DNA of 61,805 nucleotides, taken from Oscillospiraceae bacterium. GTDB taxonomy: Bacteria; Bacillota; Clostridia; Oscillospirales; Oscillospiraceae. This document shows, in pieces, positions 27,186 to 37,097 of this stretch (within the stretch, counting starts at the first letter, position 1; each line of letters opens with the position of its first letter). Location: positions 1 through 61,805 of the forward strand of contig SVME01000002.1 in assembly GCA_015067605.1 (NCBI GenBank). The letters are read 5' to 3'. The notes beneath the pieces are model-generated. The model did not search any database and had not been told where the DNA came from. It saw only the letters and a program-made list of their open reading frames with translations. Position numbers and translations under genes: made by a program.

Positions 27186-30100
27186 TCATTTTTGCAGGGA
27201 TGCGAAATAGGCTTTTGCGTAGTAGCCATAAACGGCTGTGCGGGCCGCAAGGCTGTTCGGATCGTTGGATTCCTTAGCAGCAGCTTGCTTGCAATATTGC
27301 CCCAAAGAATAGCAAATAACTCCGGTGCAATAGTTTACGCCACCGCTTTGATATACAACGGAAATAAACACCGGCTGATCCACTTGTTTGGCAGCGATTC
27401 CGGTGATTTCGGTGGTAAAGATGTCATCTCCATCATCAGCCATGATAACGATTTTAGAAGCATTGTGCTTAGAAAGCTGCGACGCATTGTTATACCGATC
27501 CAGACTCCAGCAATACAGGGTCACATCGCCATCCGGCAAGTGGGTTGGATCAACATAGAAATTGATAGCAAACGCGCCTTCAAAGGAAACGGTCGGATAG
27601 AATTGGTCAAATCCGCCTTTTTTCGGGAAATTATAGCCCTTGAACGAATCCACAGTGACAAGAGGCGCAACCATCGAAGCGTCATACGCATCCACAAAGC
27701 CTCGCTGCTCTGCGGTTAAACCGCTGTTCATTAAATCATATGGCTTATAGTTGAAGTATGTCTGCGCAGCCGCACCATAATCCAGCATTGCTACACACAG
27801 AGCACGAATTTCCGGAGAAGCGGTTTCATTTTTAGCGATGCTAAGAGCATAAGACTTGGGACTGGTGGAGTACATACTGCTGTAAACCACCGTTCCATCG
27901 CTCAGCTTGGCATAGATTTTGAAGTAAACCAAATCACCCAGCTTCTTTGCGGGAATTCCCTGGGTGTGGACCATATATTTCCCGCCTTCGTAAGCAGCTC
28001 CGGGAATTACCGTTTCGGCGGTTTCAAGGGTTCCTTCAGACCGCGGGGATGACCACGTAAGCAATCCCATCTGCGCAAGGGTGACCTCACTGCTATCAGA
28101 TACGGTGAAATAGATGTTCATCTGAACTTGTCCCTCAAAGGATACCGTCGGGTAGCTGGGAGCGATGGTGGGCGTAGGCAGTGTTTTTCCACAAACAATA
28201 CAAACGCGATTGACGTAGCTGTGCTCCACCTGTTCTGCACATTTTTCACAAACGCCATCGGTGTTATGGCTTGTGTGCATACAGATATCCGTTTCTCCAC
28301 AAATAGAACACACGCCGTCTATAAAGCTGTGATTCCCCAGCAGTGCCCCGTTGTTTCGATAAACGGTTCTGGATTCAACCTGTCTGGAAGCGGAGGATGT
28401 CGCCGGCTCTGCAGACCAATCGGTCCAAGGTGTCCAACCCTCATAGGAATAGGATGCCCGATAGGTGGTATAATCCTGTGCATAAACCGGGATATAGTAC
28501 CACCACCAGCTATCTTTGCAGGCAGAACCATAGCTGTGCGTGATGCTACCGTCGGAGGCAGGCGTCAGAGCGGTGGGATCTAAGGTCTGCGAATCCAGAT
28601 AGTAGCCATGGAATGTGTTATGGGTGCTGTCCTTGGTGGCAGAGGTGGTGCGGTTTATGGGGCCTGCTGTATAGGAGTTGCGGCACCAGTGATAATACAC
28701 ATATCCAACAAGGCGACTCTCCCCTGCCACGGTTTTCTCGGAAGTAGTCTCGACAGAGCTTTTGGGCGCTTGATTGTACTTGCTGTACAGGCTGTTGGAG
28801 GTGTCAAAGCCTGTGGGCCAATTCTTGACATATTGAACTGTGCCGGTGCCGATCTGAGCCCATTCCTTTCCGATGGCAGTAAATCCGTCGGGAACGGTGG
28901 TCTGGCCTGAAAGGGAAACAAAATCACGGTAGCGATACTCAACCCTCGTTTCCAGCAGCGCCTCGTCTGCATCTTCGGGCTTCGTTTCTGTCCATAAATC
29001 ATCCGGATCTGTAGCATAAATGCTGTATTTGTCACCACATTGGATGCAGGTATAGCTAATTTTTGCGTAATCCCGACAGTTCGCAGGAATATTGGTGCTA
29101 ACATAGCTGTGACCCGTGGCCTTGATGACCGTTTGTGCCGTCAAAACCAGCCCGCATTTGGAGCAGTGACTGCCATCGGTCAGGCCATCGGCAGTGCAGG
29201 TGGCGTCACGCCCTGGATCCACCACCACGTTGTGGTCACAAGCCACTGTGGCGGGGGGCTCTACCGATGCGTTCCCTACTGTAAACGGCTTCGTCCAAAG
29301 CACTACGTTTTCCGTTTTGCTGACAAGTGTGCCATTACTTACATAGTAGTTGGTCGCATCCACGGACAGCTCATAGGTGTAGTAACCCACTGGCAAATTG
29401 CTAAAAATCAGATTGTCGCAAACCTTACTGTAATGCAGGCAATACTCCTTGCTGTTAGGCGAGTCGGAGCTGGTCATCAGTGGCGAGGAAAGCGTGTCCT
29501 CCTCGGCGTAGACCTTGGCGTTGATCTTACCCAGATTATTGTATTTTGACGCCAACCTGCCGTTGAGAGAATACCCACTCTTCAACGCCAAATCTGCCAT
29601 AGTCGGATCTATAACAGATATGTCATCAAAGCGGTGGTTGGTAACAGTAACATAGCCAGCATCGATATATCCGGTTGTACCGTTTCGGTCAACCTGATAC
29701 CAGTAATTGCCGTAGGTATTTTTGTAAACACCGGTCACATGTAGCTGAGTGCCCGCATTCAGCGTTTCCAAAACAGAGTGATTTGTGCTGGGATACTGCC
29801 GCAGATTCACGTTGGAATCAAGCGTCACATCCAGATTGGCCGGATAATAATCGCAGCTGCCAAGATAACTTTTGTCCGTATTTTTTCCGGGAAACTCGCC
29901 ATAATAGTAATTGCAGTCCACATCGCCGCTGATTCCGGAGAAGGAGCCGGTCCAAGAGTATTGCCAAACGGTAAGACCCTTGGCATAGGAACAGCTGTTC
30001 ACGTTGACATTCGCTACCCACTTAGGCATCGTGCTGTAATAGCTGCCGCCAAAATAGGAATTATACCAGCTCAAGAAAGTATATAGTCCCGGTTCATAGC

Positions 30101-31184
30101 CTGCATCTCTGATGGTATCGCAAAATGCTTTGACGATATTCTGCAAAGCGGTCGCACCAAGAGATGCCTGTGAGCTATCCTCAATATCGAAGAACACCGG
30201 TAAATCCACATCGTAGTTTTTCAAAACGGAAATAACAAATTCCGCCTCTGCCACCGCTTCCGCTTCATTTACGGCATAGGAGTACAGATACACACCAAAA
30301 GGCACGCCATTGGCATTACAGCCGGACGCATAGTTCTTGAACTGAGAGTCAATGGATGTGGAGTAGCCAATGCGAAGAATGGCAAAATCAATCTGGGGAG
30401 CAACGGCCGCCCAATTGATGTTCCCCTGCCAAAAGCTTACGTCGATTCCCTTGGCAACCACAGGATTAGGAGCGCTGGGGTTGGTGATGATCAGAGGCTT
30501 ATTGTCCAGCACCACCAGCTGCGTATGGGACTGCAAGCTGCCGGAATCGTCAATGTAGTAGCTGATGGCCTCAACACTCAGCAGAAACGTGTAGGAGCCT
30601 GCTGCCAAATCGCTGAATATCAAATTCTCGTCCAGCTTACTGCCGGTAATATTGTAGGATTTCCCGTTAACGGTATCGGAGGAAACAATGGCCGGAGCGG
30701 CGGTAATATTGGAGCTGTAATGAACAGCAGCAGTAACCACTCCCAGCTTGTTCACAGAGGAGGAAATCTTGCCGCCCAAAGGGAAACCTGCTTTATAACC
30801 CAAAGCCGCCGGAGTCATCAAATCGGAACCGGTCACATCGCCAGTCAGATGCTCGACCATCGTAGCCGCAGTTGCTTCGACGTAAAGGGTCATCCGGTAA
30901 TAGGAAACCTCATACCAGTAAACTCCCTGCGCATCCAGATGCAAGGCGTTTACAGTCAGCATAGTTCCCTCAGGCAAAGTATACTTCACCTCCGCTGACG
31001 AAAGAGGGGTTTGCTTTAAACCGGCTACCCGTGTGGTTTTGACGCGAAGGCTGGACTCATAGCTGGCGACAATGCCGGTGGGGGCTGTGGCGGCGTTAGA
31101 ATCCGCCACAGGCCCCAAATACATCATCGATGCCAGCATGACCAGCGAAAGCGTTAAAGACAGAATCCGTTTTAGTTGCTTCAT
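27186..31184 (-). CDS. Secreted multidomain GH25 lysozyme with SH3-like domains, CxxC repeats and a C-terminal repeated module
   Basis: Signal peptide; GIDVSFWQGNINWAAV...FAILRIGYS...VFFDIEDSSQ (GH25); SH3-like VNLRQYPSTNHSVLETLNAGTQLHVTG; CxxC modules; duplicated YPTVSFEG module. Confidence 0.9.
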   Translation of the reverse strand: MKQLKRILSLTLSLVMLASMMYLGPVADSNAATAPTGIVASYESSLRVKTTRVAGLKQTPLSSAEVKYTLPEGTMLTVNALHLDAQGVYWYEVSYYRMTLYVEATAATMVEHLTGDVTGSDLMTPAALGYKAGFPLGGKISSSVNKLGVVTAAVHYSSNITAAPAIVSSDTVNGKSYNITGSKLDENLIFSDLAAGSYTFLLSVEAISYYIDDSGSLQSHTQLVVLDNKPLIITNPSAPNPVVAKGIDVSFWQGNINWAAVAPQIDFAILRIGYSTSIDSQFKNYASGCNANGVPFGVYLYSYAVNEAEAVAEAEFVISVLKNYDVDLPVFFDIEDSSQASLGATALQNIVKAFCDTIRDAGYEPGLYTFLSWYNSYFGGSYYSTMPKWVANVNVNSCSYAKGLTVWQYSWTGSFSGISGDVDCNYYYGEFPGKNTDKSYLGSCDYYPANLDVTLDSNVNLRQYPSTNHSVLETLNAGTQLHVTGVYKNTYGNYWYQVDRNGTTGYIDAGYVTVTNHRFDDISVIDPTMADLALKSGYSLNGRLASKYNNLGKINAKVYAEEDTLSSPLMTSSDSPNSKEYCLHYSKVCDNLIFSNLPVGYYTYELSVDATNYYVSNGTLVSKTENVVLWTKPFTVGNASVEPPATVACDHNVVVDPGRDATCTADGLTDGSHCSKCGLVLTAQTVIKATGHSYVSTNIPANCRDYAKISYTCIQCGDKYSIYATDPDDLWTETKPEDADEALLETRVEYRYRDFVSLSGQTTVPDGFTAIGKEWAQIGTGTVQYVKNWPTGFDTSNSLYSKYNQAPKSSVETTSEKTVAGESRLVGYVYYHWCRNSYTAGPINRTTSATKDSTHNTFHGYYLDSQTLDPTALTPASDGSITHSYGSACKDSWWWYYIPVYAQDYTTYRASYSYEGWTPWTDWSAEPATSSASRQVESRTVYRNNGALLGNHSFIDGVCSICGETDICMHTSHNTDGVCEKCAEQVEHSYVNRVCIVCGKTLPTPTIAPSYPTVSFEGQVQMNIYFTVSDSSEVTLAQMGLLTWSSPRSEGTLETAETVIPGAAYEGGKYMVHTQGIPAKKLGDLVYFKIYAKLSDGTVVYSSMYSTSPKSYALSIAKNETASPEIRALCVAMLDYGAAAQTYFNYKPYDLMNSGLTAEQRGFVDAYDASMVAPLVTVDSFKGYNFPKKGGFDQFYPTVSFEGAFAINFYVDPTHLPDGDVTLYCWSLDRYNNASQLSKHNASKIVIMADDGDDIFTTEITGIAAKQVDQPVFISVVYQSGGVNYCTGVICYSLGQYCKQAAAKESNDPNSLAARTAVYGYYAKAYFASLQK

Positions 31185-31211
31185 GTTGTATCGCCCTTTC
31201 TGGAACAGGAA

Positions 31212-34200
31212 TTAGAGGTTTGCGAAATAGGTTTTTGCGTAGTATCCATAGACGGCGGTAGCTGCGCCGAAGGAATTACCATTGGCGGCGATGCCCTCAC
31301 AGTATTTGCCAATGCTGTAAGGAATCACTTTTGAGGTGTAGGCGGTGCCACCAGACTTGTAAATGGCCACCACATAAATGGTCTTATCCATGTCCTTGGC
31401 GGCGATGCCCTTCACTGCTGCGGTCCACTGGCTGCCATCTCTGGTCATGGGCATCATACCGGTGGCATTTGCAGTGGTCAGCTTGTCCACGGTGTTGTAG
31501 GTGTCAGCGTCCCAGTAGACGAAGGTAAGGCTGCTGTCCACGGTCTTGCCGGGAGTGAAGTAGTAGTTGATGGAGAATGCGCCCTCAAAAGAAACCGTGG
31601 GGAAGATGCCAGTAAAGGAGCCGGACTGCATCACGAAGTGACCGGCCTTGGTGCTGCTGGCAGCCACCACATCGTCCACCATAGATTCGTTATAGGGCTG
31701 TACCAGATTCTGTGCCGGTGCCTTCAGGAAGGCGTTCATCAGATCGTCGGTTTTATAACCAAAGTTCAGTTGTGCCTCAGCACCATAGTTCAACATGGCC
31801 ACCATCAAACGCTTGGCATCCATAGAGGTGGTAGAGCTGCTCAAAATGGTCTTGGCGTATGCAACGGCGTTATAGCCGGCAACATCGGTGTAGATATAGC
31901 TACCATCAGTCAGCTTGGCATAGACCTTAAAGTACAAAGCATCGCCAAGATTCTTGGCAGGGATGCCGTGAGTGTGAGCAATATAGCTGGAGCCAGAGGT
32001 GGTATAGCCGGGAATCACGTCCACTGCATTCGCAATGGTGCCATTTGTCAGCTTGGATTCAAAGGTAATCAAGCCCATCTCATTCACGTTGGTCATATCG
32101 GACAGCGTGAAGTATACATTATATTGAATCTGATCCTCAAAGCTCAAGGTCGGATAGCTCAGGGTGATAGTGGGCTTAGTAATCACATTATAATTAGGAT
32201 CTGCCACACCGCAAACCGTGCAGGTGCCCTTCGCATAGCTGTGCCCCGTGGCATTGACGACAGCATCATTGTAGCTGATGCCACAAGAAGTACAGGTATA
32301 TGTGGTATATCCACTGGTGGTGCAGGTTGGAGCTACCACCTTGGAGTTGAAGCTGTGCCCCGTAGCGGAAACACGATTGCTCACATAGGAGTGTCCACAA
32401 GCGGTGCAGGTGTAAGTGGTATAGCCATCGTCGTCGCAGGTAGCAGCCTTCACCACGGACCTGTATTGGTGACGGGTGGCCGTCACCAGGCTGCTGGTGT
32501 AGCTGTATCCACAAACAGTGCAGGTATTGACGGTGTAGCCGTCGGTGGTACAGGTGGGAGCAAGCGTTTCGCTGCGATAATCGTGACTTACCACTGCACC
32601 GCAGGAGCTGCACTTACCGGAAACATCATGGCTCTTATGGGTGCATTTGATAATGGTATAGCTCAGTTGGAAGGTATCGTCGCCGTTATCCTCCAGCGTA
32701 AAGATAACCTCAGTGCCTCCGGGCACATAAAGCTTGTCTGCATTGGAAACAACGCTTGTGTTGTAGAGGGTTGCAGATTTAGACTCAAAGCCTTGCCAGC
32801 CGTTGGTCATATACCAGTTCTGATTATCACCGGACTTGACAGCCACATAGCTGTCCTGCTCAAAGGCTGCGGTAAGGATACCATCCTCAAACAGGTAAAC
32901 GCCCATATCCTGATAGTTTTCCTCACAGGCGTAATTGCTGCCGTTGATAAAGCCAAACAGGTAGTAATCGGTCATGGGCTCCACGAATCCACAAATCGTG
33001 CAAACGCCATCAACATAGCTATGCTCACAGGCCAAATCACAAATGGTACAGATACCCTCGCTCCAGCTGTGGTCACCCAACTGGGGATTGGCGTAGCGAT
33101 AGACAGTTCTGGACTCAACTTTACGGGTGCTGGAGGGTGTCAGCACAGAATCCGTCCATGCGGACCAGTCCTTCCAACGCTCATGGGTGTAGACCGCCTC
33201 GTAATCCGTGTAGGACTGCTCGTACACGGGGATGTAATACCACCACCAGCTATCCGTACAGGCAGAAGCCACTGCGTAAGTGATACTGCTGTCCGAGGCG
33301 GGGGTCAGCGTGGTGGGATCTTGAGTAGAAATGCTCGCATAATGGGCATGGAAGGTACTATGGGTACCATCGTTGGTTTTGGAGGTGGTTCTGTTGATTG
33401 GGCCGTAGAGATAGGTACCGTAGCACCAGTGGTAATAGACATAACCAATCAGCTTCTTACCCCCTACTTCCCTTTTGGCGTTGGCTGTTTCGGTGGCACT
33501 CGGCGCTCCCTGATTGTACTTGGAATACAGAGAATGGGAACTCTGGAAGCCTTCCGGCCATGAGGACACGAACTGCTTCGAACCAGAACCGCTCTGCTTC
33601 CAGCTTTTGCCGATTTGGGTATAGCCCGCCAGAGATGCCTCCTTGGAGGTGATGGTTTCGTAATCGCTGTAGCGGTACTGAGTCTTGGATTCCCACAGGG
33701 ACGGGTCAACGCCCTCCGGAATCTCCACCGACCACTCGCTCATGAGCTCATCGGCGTACAAGCTGTACTGGTGTCCACAGGTAGTGCAAGTATACTCAAC
33801 CCGCTCGAATTCTATACAGGTGGCCTCAAAAACTTTTTGGGTATAGGTGTGACCAGTCGCAGGAGTCTTCCGCTCCTCCACATAGCCACAGGCCTTGCAG
33901 GTGCGGCTCTCACGGCCTTCGGTGACGCAGTTGGGCTTGGAATGAATCGTCCAGGAACCGAAGGAATGCGCGCCGGTGGTCACATTTTTGGTAACCTTGC
34001 CGCAGGTGCTGCAAATGGTAACGCTGGCACCATTGCTGGTGCAGGTGGAGGAAAATAGCTCGTAGGTGGTATTTTTATGGGCACAGGACGATTGATTCAC
34101 AGCCGAGGGAATGACCGCAAAAATATCCTCCATCAATGTAATTGTGCCTGTATTGCTTTTCAACGTGGTGGCATCAGTGCAGTAGTAATTGGCATAGGAG

Positions 34201-35675
34201 GCGTACAGGCCGTAGGTGTAGTTGCCAACATCCAGTGCGCCAAGCCAGGTCGCATCATCCACAGCACTGTATTCCAGCGTGTAGGAATTGGTTGCGGGGT
34301 CTTCACTAGCACCGGTAACCGGCGTTGCAGAGGTGTCGAAATCATCATAAATATAGCAGGCCACAGAGGTCAGCTCATTGTATTTCGACTTGATGGTGCC
34401 GTTCACATAGAAAGTTGCGCCTTTCACATGGCCGTTGGGCACTGTGGCCCCGGTCAACACGATATCAGAGATATCATCATCTATGTATTTAGCGTTTTCG
34501 CCATAGATAAAGCCCTGATCACCGTTGGGTGCAATGACCTCATACCAGTAATTGCCGTAGAGGTTTTTGTAGAGGCCGATTGCCTTCAGCTTATCTCCGA
34601 CCTCCAGGTTATCAATCAACGTAGAGCTGGAGTCAGAGCCGGCGCTACAGGGAGCGCCACGCAGCTCGCACTGATCATAAGTGACCTCCAGTGTGCAATT
34701 GGATGCAAATCTCTCACACCGATCCACATAATCCATGGAGAAACCAGCGTTATTCTTTGCGGTGGTAGACTTAGCGGTGATATTATTCAAAGCCGTGGAG
34801 GTATACAGCTCAATCAGGGAACCGCTGCCGAAATCCTTGCCGTTAATGTCCATTTTGGCCAGCTGACGGTCCAGAACATAGTATCCTTTGGTGATACCAG
34901 AGGAAATGGTATTGAAGGACTTATTGTAGTAATCCAGCCAGACATTATAGTTAATGCCGGCAACCACTTTCATAAACTGATTGAACTCATTGCCAGTGTA
35001 AACGCCGGAGCCAATGAGCTGACAGCCCAAAGACCAGGACCAGCCGGCACTGTGACCACCGCAGGCGTTACCGGAGCGGGTGTGAATATTCAAACCGCTG
35101 GCGCCCAGAGAATAGCCGTTGGGTGCGGCGTTGGGCGTATAGTAGCCGGTGCCGCAGTTCAGCTGGAAAGCGCCGTAGGGGCCGGTGTGGTTGGTAGTAT
35201 AGAAGGAGTAAATACCGTCCATAACCGTAGTAGCGCCGGAATAGCCCACATTGTAGGTACACAGCGTGGGATCATCGGGAACGGAAGAACAGTTCTCACA
35301 GTTGAAAGCAACATAGGGCAAGCCGTTGGCATCCAGCTTAACAACGATAACCACAGCCTGATTCCGGATATCGCCCTGCACATCATTGTAAACGCTTCCG
35401 TTCCAGTAATTGTCCGAGCCGCCTTCAAACATGAACACCACGGAATTGCCCGCACTCAGCGTAGACTGCAGGCTGGAATTGTTGTTGATATAATACTTCA
35501 TCATGGTGTCGATGTACCTCTGGGCAATGGAATTGGAAATAAAGCCCGAGCAGGTCAGACTGCTGACATCGATAGCAGCCTCGACTTCGACAGTCTGAAA
35601 CACCGGAATCAACGCAAGTAGCAAACAAACAGTCAAAACCATTGCGATAATTTTTTTACCGTCACACTTTTTCAT
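31212..35675 (-). CDS. Large secreted modular surface protein of unknown catalytic function
   Basis: Signal peptide; N-terminal domain VVFMFEGGSDNYW...; SH3-like; WWWYY module; YYLFGFINGSNY module; three PTCTxxGYTTYTCxxCG repeats; duplicated YPTVSFEG C-terminal module. Confidence 0.85.
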   Translation of the reverse strand: MKKCDGKKIIAMVLTVCLLLALIPVFQTVEVEAAIDVSSLTCSGFISNSIAQRYIDTMMKYYINNNSSLQSTLSAGNSVVFMFEGGSDNYWNGSVYNDVQGDIRNQAVVIVVKLDANGLPYVAFNCENCSSVPDDPTLCTYNVGYSGATTVMDGIYSFYTTNHTGPYGAFQLNCGTGYYTPNAAPNGYSLGASGLNIHTRSGNACGGHSAGWSWSLGCQLIGSGVYTGNEFNQFMKVVAGINYNVWLDYYNKSFNTISSGITKGYYVLDRQLAKMDINGKDFGSGSLIELYTSTALNNITAKSTTAKNNAGFSMDYVDRCERFASNCTLEVTYDQCELRGAPCSAGSDSSSTLIDNLEVGDKLKAIGLYKNLYGNYWYEVIAPNGDQGFIYGENAKYIDDDISDIVLTGATVPNGHVKGATFYVNGTIKSKYNELTSVACYIYDDFDTSATPVTGASEDPATNSYTLEYSAVDDATWLGALDVGNYTYGLYASYANYYCTDATTLKSNTGTITLMEDIFAVIPSAVNQSSCAHKNTTYELFSSTCTSNGASVTICSTCGKVTKNVTTGAHSFGSWTIHSKPNCVTEGRESRTCKACGYVEERKTPATGHTYTQKVFEATCIEFERVEYTCTTCGHQYSLYADELMSEWSVEIPEGVDPSLWESKTQYRYSDYETITSKEASLAGYTQIGKSWKQSGSGSKQFVSSWPEGFQSSHSLYSKYNQGAPSATETANAKREVGGKKLIGYVYYHWCYGTYLYGPINRTTSKTNDGTHSTFHAHYASISTQDPTTLTPASDSSITYAVASACTDSWWWYYIPVYEQSYTDYEAVYTHERWKDWSAWTDSVLTPSSTRKVESRTVYRYANPQLGDHSWSEGICTICDLACEHSYVDGVCTICGFVEPMTDYYLFGFINGSNYACEENYQDMGVYLFEDGILTAAFEQDSYVAVKSGDNQNWYMTNGWQGFESKSATLYNTSVVSNADKLYVPGGTEVIFTLEDNGDDTFQLSYTIIKCTHKSHDVSGKCSSCGAVVSHDYRSETLAPTCTTDGYTVNTCTVCGYSYTSSLVTATRHQYRSVVKAATCDDDGYTTYTCTACGHSYVSNRVSATGHSFNSKVVAPTCTTSGYTTYTCTSCGISYNDAVVNATGHSYAKGTCTVCGVADPNYNVITKPTITLSYPTLSFEDQIQYNVYFTLSDMTNVNEMGLITFESKLTNGTIANAVDVIPGYTTSGSSYIAHTHGIPAKNLGDALYFKVYAKLTDGSYIYTDVAGYNAVAYAKTILSSSTTSMDAKRLMVAMLNYGAEAQLNFGYKTDDLMNAFLKAPAQNLVQPYNESMVDDVVAASSTKAGHFVMQSGSFTGIFPTVSFEGAFSINYYFTPGKTVDSSLTFVYWDADTYNTVDKLTTANATGMMPMTRDGSQWTAAVKGIAAKDMDKTIYVVAIYKSGGTAYTSKVIPYSIGKYCEGIAANGNSFGAATAVYGYYAKTYFANL

Positions 35676-35896
35676 AGAGTTACCCTCCCTTATGATTTGT
35701 ATACTTCTTCATATAATAAATATTACAATAACTTCATACAAAAATCAAGCTTTTCTTTGGGAATATTCAACAAATACTGATTAATTTCAATCAGCGAAAC
35801 TAAAATAATTTACAAACCAACCCCCCGGGGGGCTTGTGAAGCAGATGCCAAGCAGATAAAATATGGTTAGTAAAGCATTGCATAAGGAGGCAATCC

Positions 35897-36454
35897 ATGA
35901 AACGTTCATTCTCTGTAAGAAATATTGCTGTTTGCGGCGTATGTATCGCCCTGTGTTACATCCTGCCACTGGCGCTGCATCCCTTTGAATTGGGCACAGC
36001 CCTCTCCCCTATGCACATTCCCGTACTACTTTGCGGGCTGGTGTGTGGCGGCGGATACGGACTTGTCTGCGGCATTGCGGGTCCGATTCTGTCATATCTT
36101 CTTTCTGGAATGCCCGCCCCACCCTATTTGTTCACCATGATTCCCGAACTGGCGGTGTACGGTCTGGCCTCCGGACTGCTGATGAAGCTGGTCCGCACCC
36201 GATTCACCATTGCTGATTTGTACATTTCTCTGCTAAGTGCCATGGTTCTTGGACGCATCGTGGGCGGCGTAGTAAAGGTTCTGTTTTACACCGGCGGACA
36301 AGCTTACGGCCTTTCCATGTGGGTCAGCGCCTACTTTATCAGCACCTTACCCGGCATCATCTGCCATATCATCCTTCTGCCCCTTCTGTATCTGACCCTG
36401 TCCAAGGCAAAACTGATTCCCTGCCGTTACCCCAAAGGAGCAACCCATGGATAA
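35897..36454 (+). CDS. ECF transporter S component
   Basis: 6-TM S-component pattern, FELGTALSPMHIPVLLCGLVCGGGYGLVCGIAGPILSYLL. Confidence 0.85.
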   Translation: MKRSFSVRNIAVCGVCIALCYILPLALHPFELGTALSPMHIPVLLCGLVCGGGYGLVCGIAGPILSYLLSGMPAPPYLFTMIPELAVYGLASGLLMKLVRTRFTIADLYISLLSAMVLGRIVGGVVKVLFYTGGQAYGLSMWVSAYFISTLPGIICHIILLPLLYLTLSKAKLIPCRYPKGATHG

Positions 36455-37022
36455 GAACAAAGTCATTACTTTTTTCGACAATTGCGCCGGTTGGTGGGAT
36501 GAAGACATGATTCGCAATGAGCCGGTTATCTCCACCATCTTGGACAATGCCGGAGTTCGTGCCGACATCGACGTGCTGGATGTTGCCTGCGGTACCGGCG
36601 TTCTGTTCCCAGATTATCTGAGCCGAGGCGTTGCCTCGCTGACCGGAATCGATATTTCCCCGGAAATGGTTCGTATCGCCCAATCCAAATTCCCCGATAT
36701 CCAAATCATATGTGATGACGTGGAAACCAGACAATTTCCCAACAAATTCGACGTCATTATGGTCTACAATGCGTTCCCCCACTTCCCTGACCCCGCCCAT
36801 CTGGTAGAGGTTTTGGCACAATGGGTAAAACCCGGTGGAACGCTATCCGTAGCCCATGGCATGAGCCGTGCGGCATTGATTCAGCATCACGAAAGAGCCA
36901 GCGAAGTGTCCATCGATTTGCTGGAAGAGAATCAGCTTGCGGCGCTGTTTGCTCCGTGGTTTGATGTAGATGTCATCATATCCAATGACCAAATGTATCA
37001 AGTCTGCGGAATCCGTCGATAA
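36447..37022 (+). CDS. Class I SAM-dependent methyltransferase
   Basis: DVLDVACGTGVLFPDYLSRGVASLTGIDISPEMV; overlaps the S component. Confidence 0.9.
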   Translation: MDKNKVITFFDNCAGWWDEDMIRNEPVISTILDNAGVRADIDVLDVACGTGVLFPDYLSRGVASLTGIDISPEMVRIAQSKFPDIQIICDDVETRQFPNKFDVIMVYNAFPHFPDPAHLVEVLAQWVKPGGTLSVAHGMSRAALIQHHERASEVSIDLLEENQLAALFAPWFDVDVIISNDQMYQVCGIRR

Positions 37023-37029
37023 TAACGAG

Positions 37030-37055
37030 AGCCGGTGCGATTTGCACCGGCTTTT
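37030..37055 (+). terminator. Rho-independent terminator
   Basis: AGCCGGTGC-GATTT-GCACCGGCT-TTT. Confidence 0.8.
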
Positions 37056-37065
37056 CCTATAAATT

Positions 37066-37093
37066 CAGGGCGGTGACATTCATCACCGCCCTG
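37066..37093. terminator. Terminator hairpin for the leftward cohesin-like gene
   Basis: CAGGGCGGTGA-CATTCA-TCACCGCCCTG. Confidence 0.65.
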
Positions 37094-37097
37094 TCGT

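Noticed and set aside
31638-33563. 641-aa + ORF opposite the 1487-aa surface protein
   Set aside because: Antisense shadow; low-complexity Gly/Ile/Val-rich translation with no domain; the minus strand has signal peptide and recognisable modules.
34077-35621. 514-aa + ORF
   Set aside because: Same antisense artefact over the same surface-protein gene.
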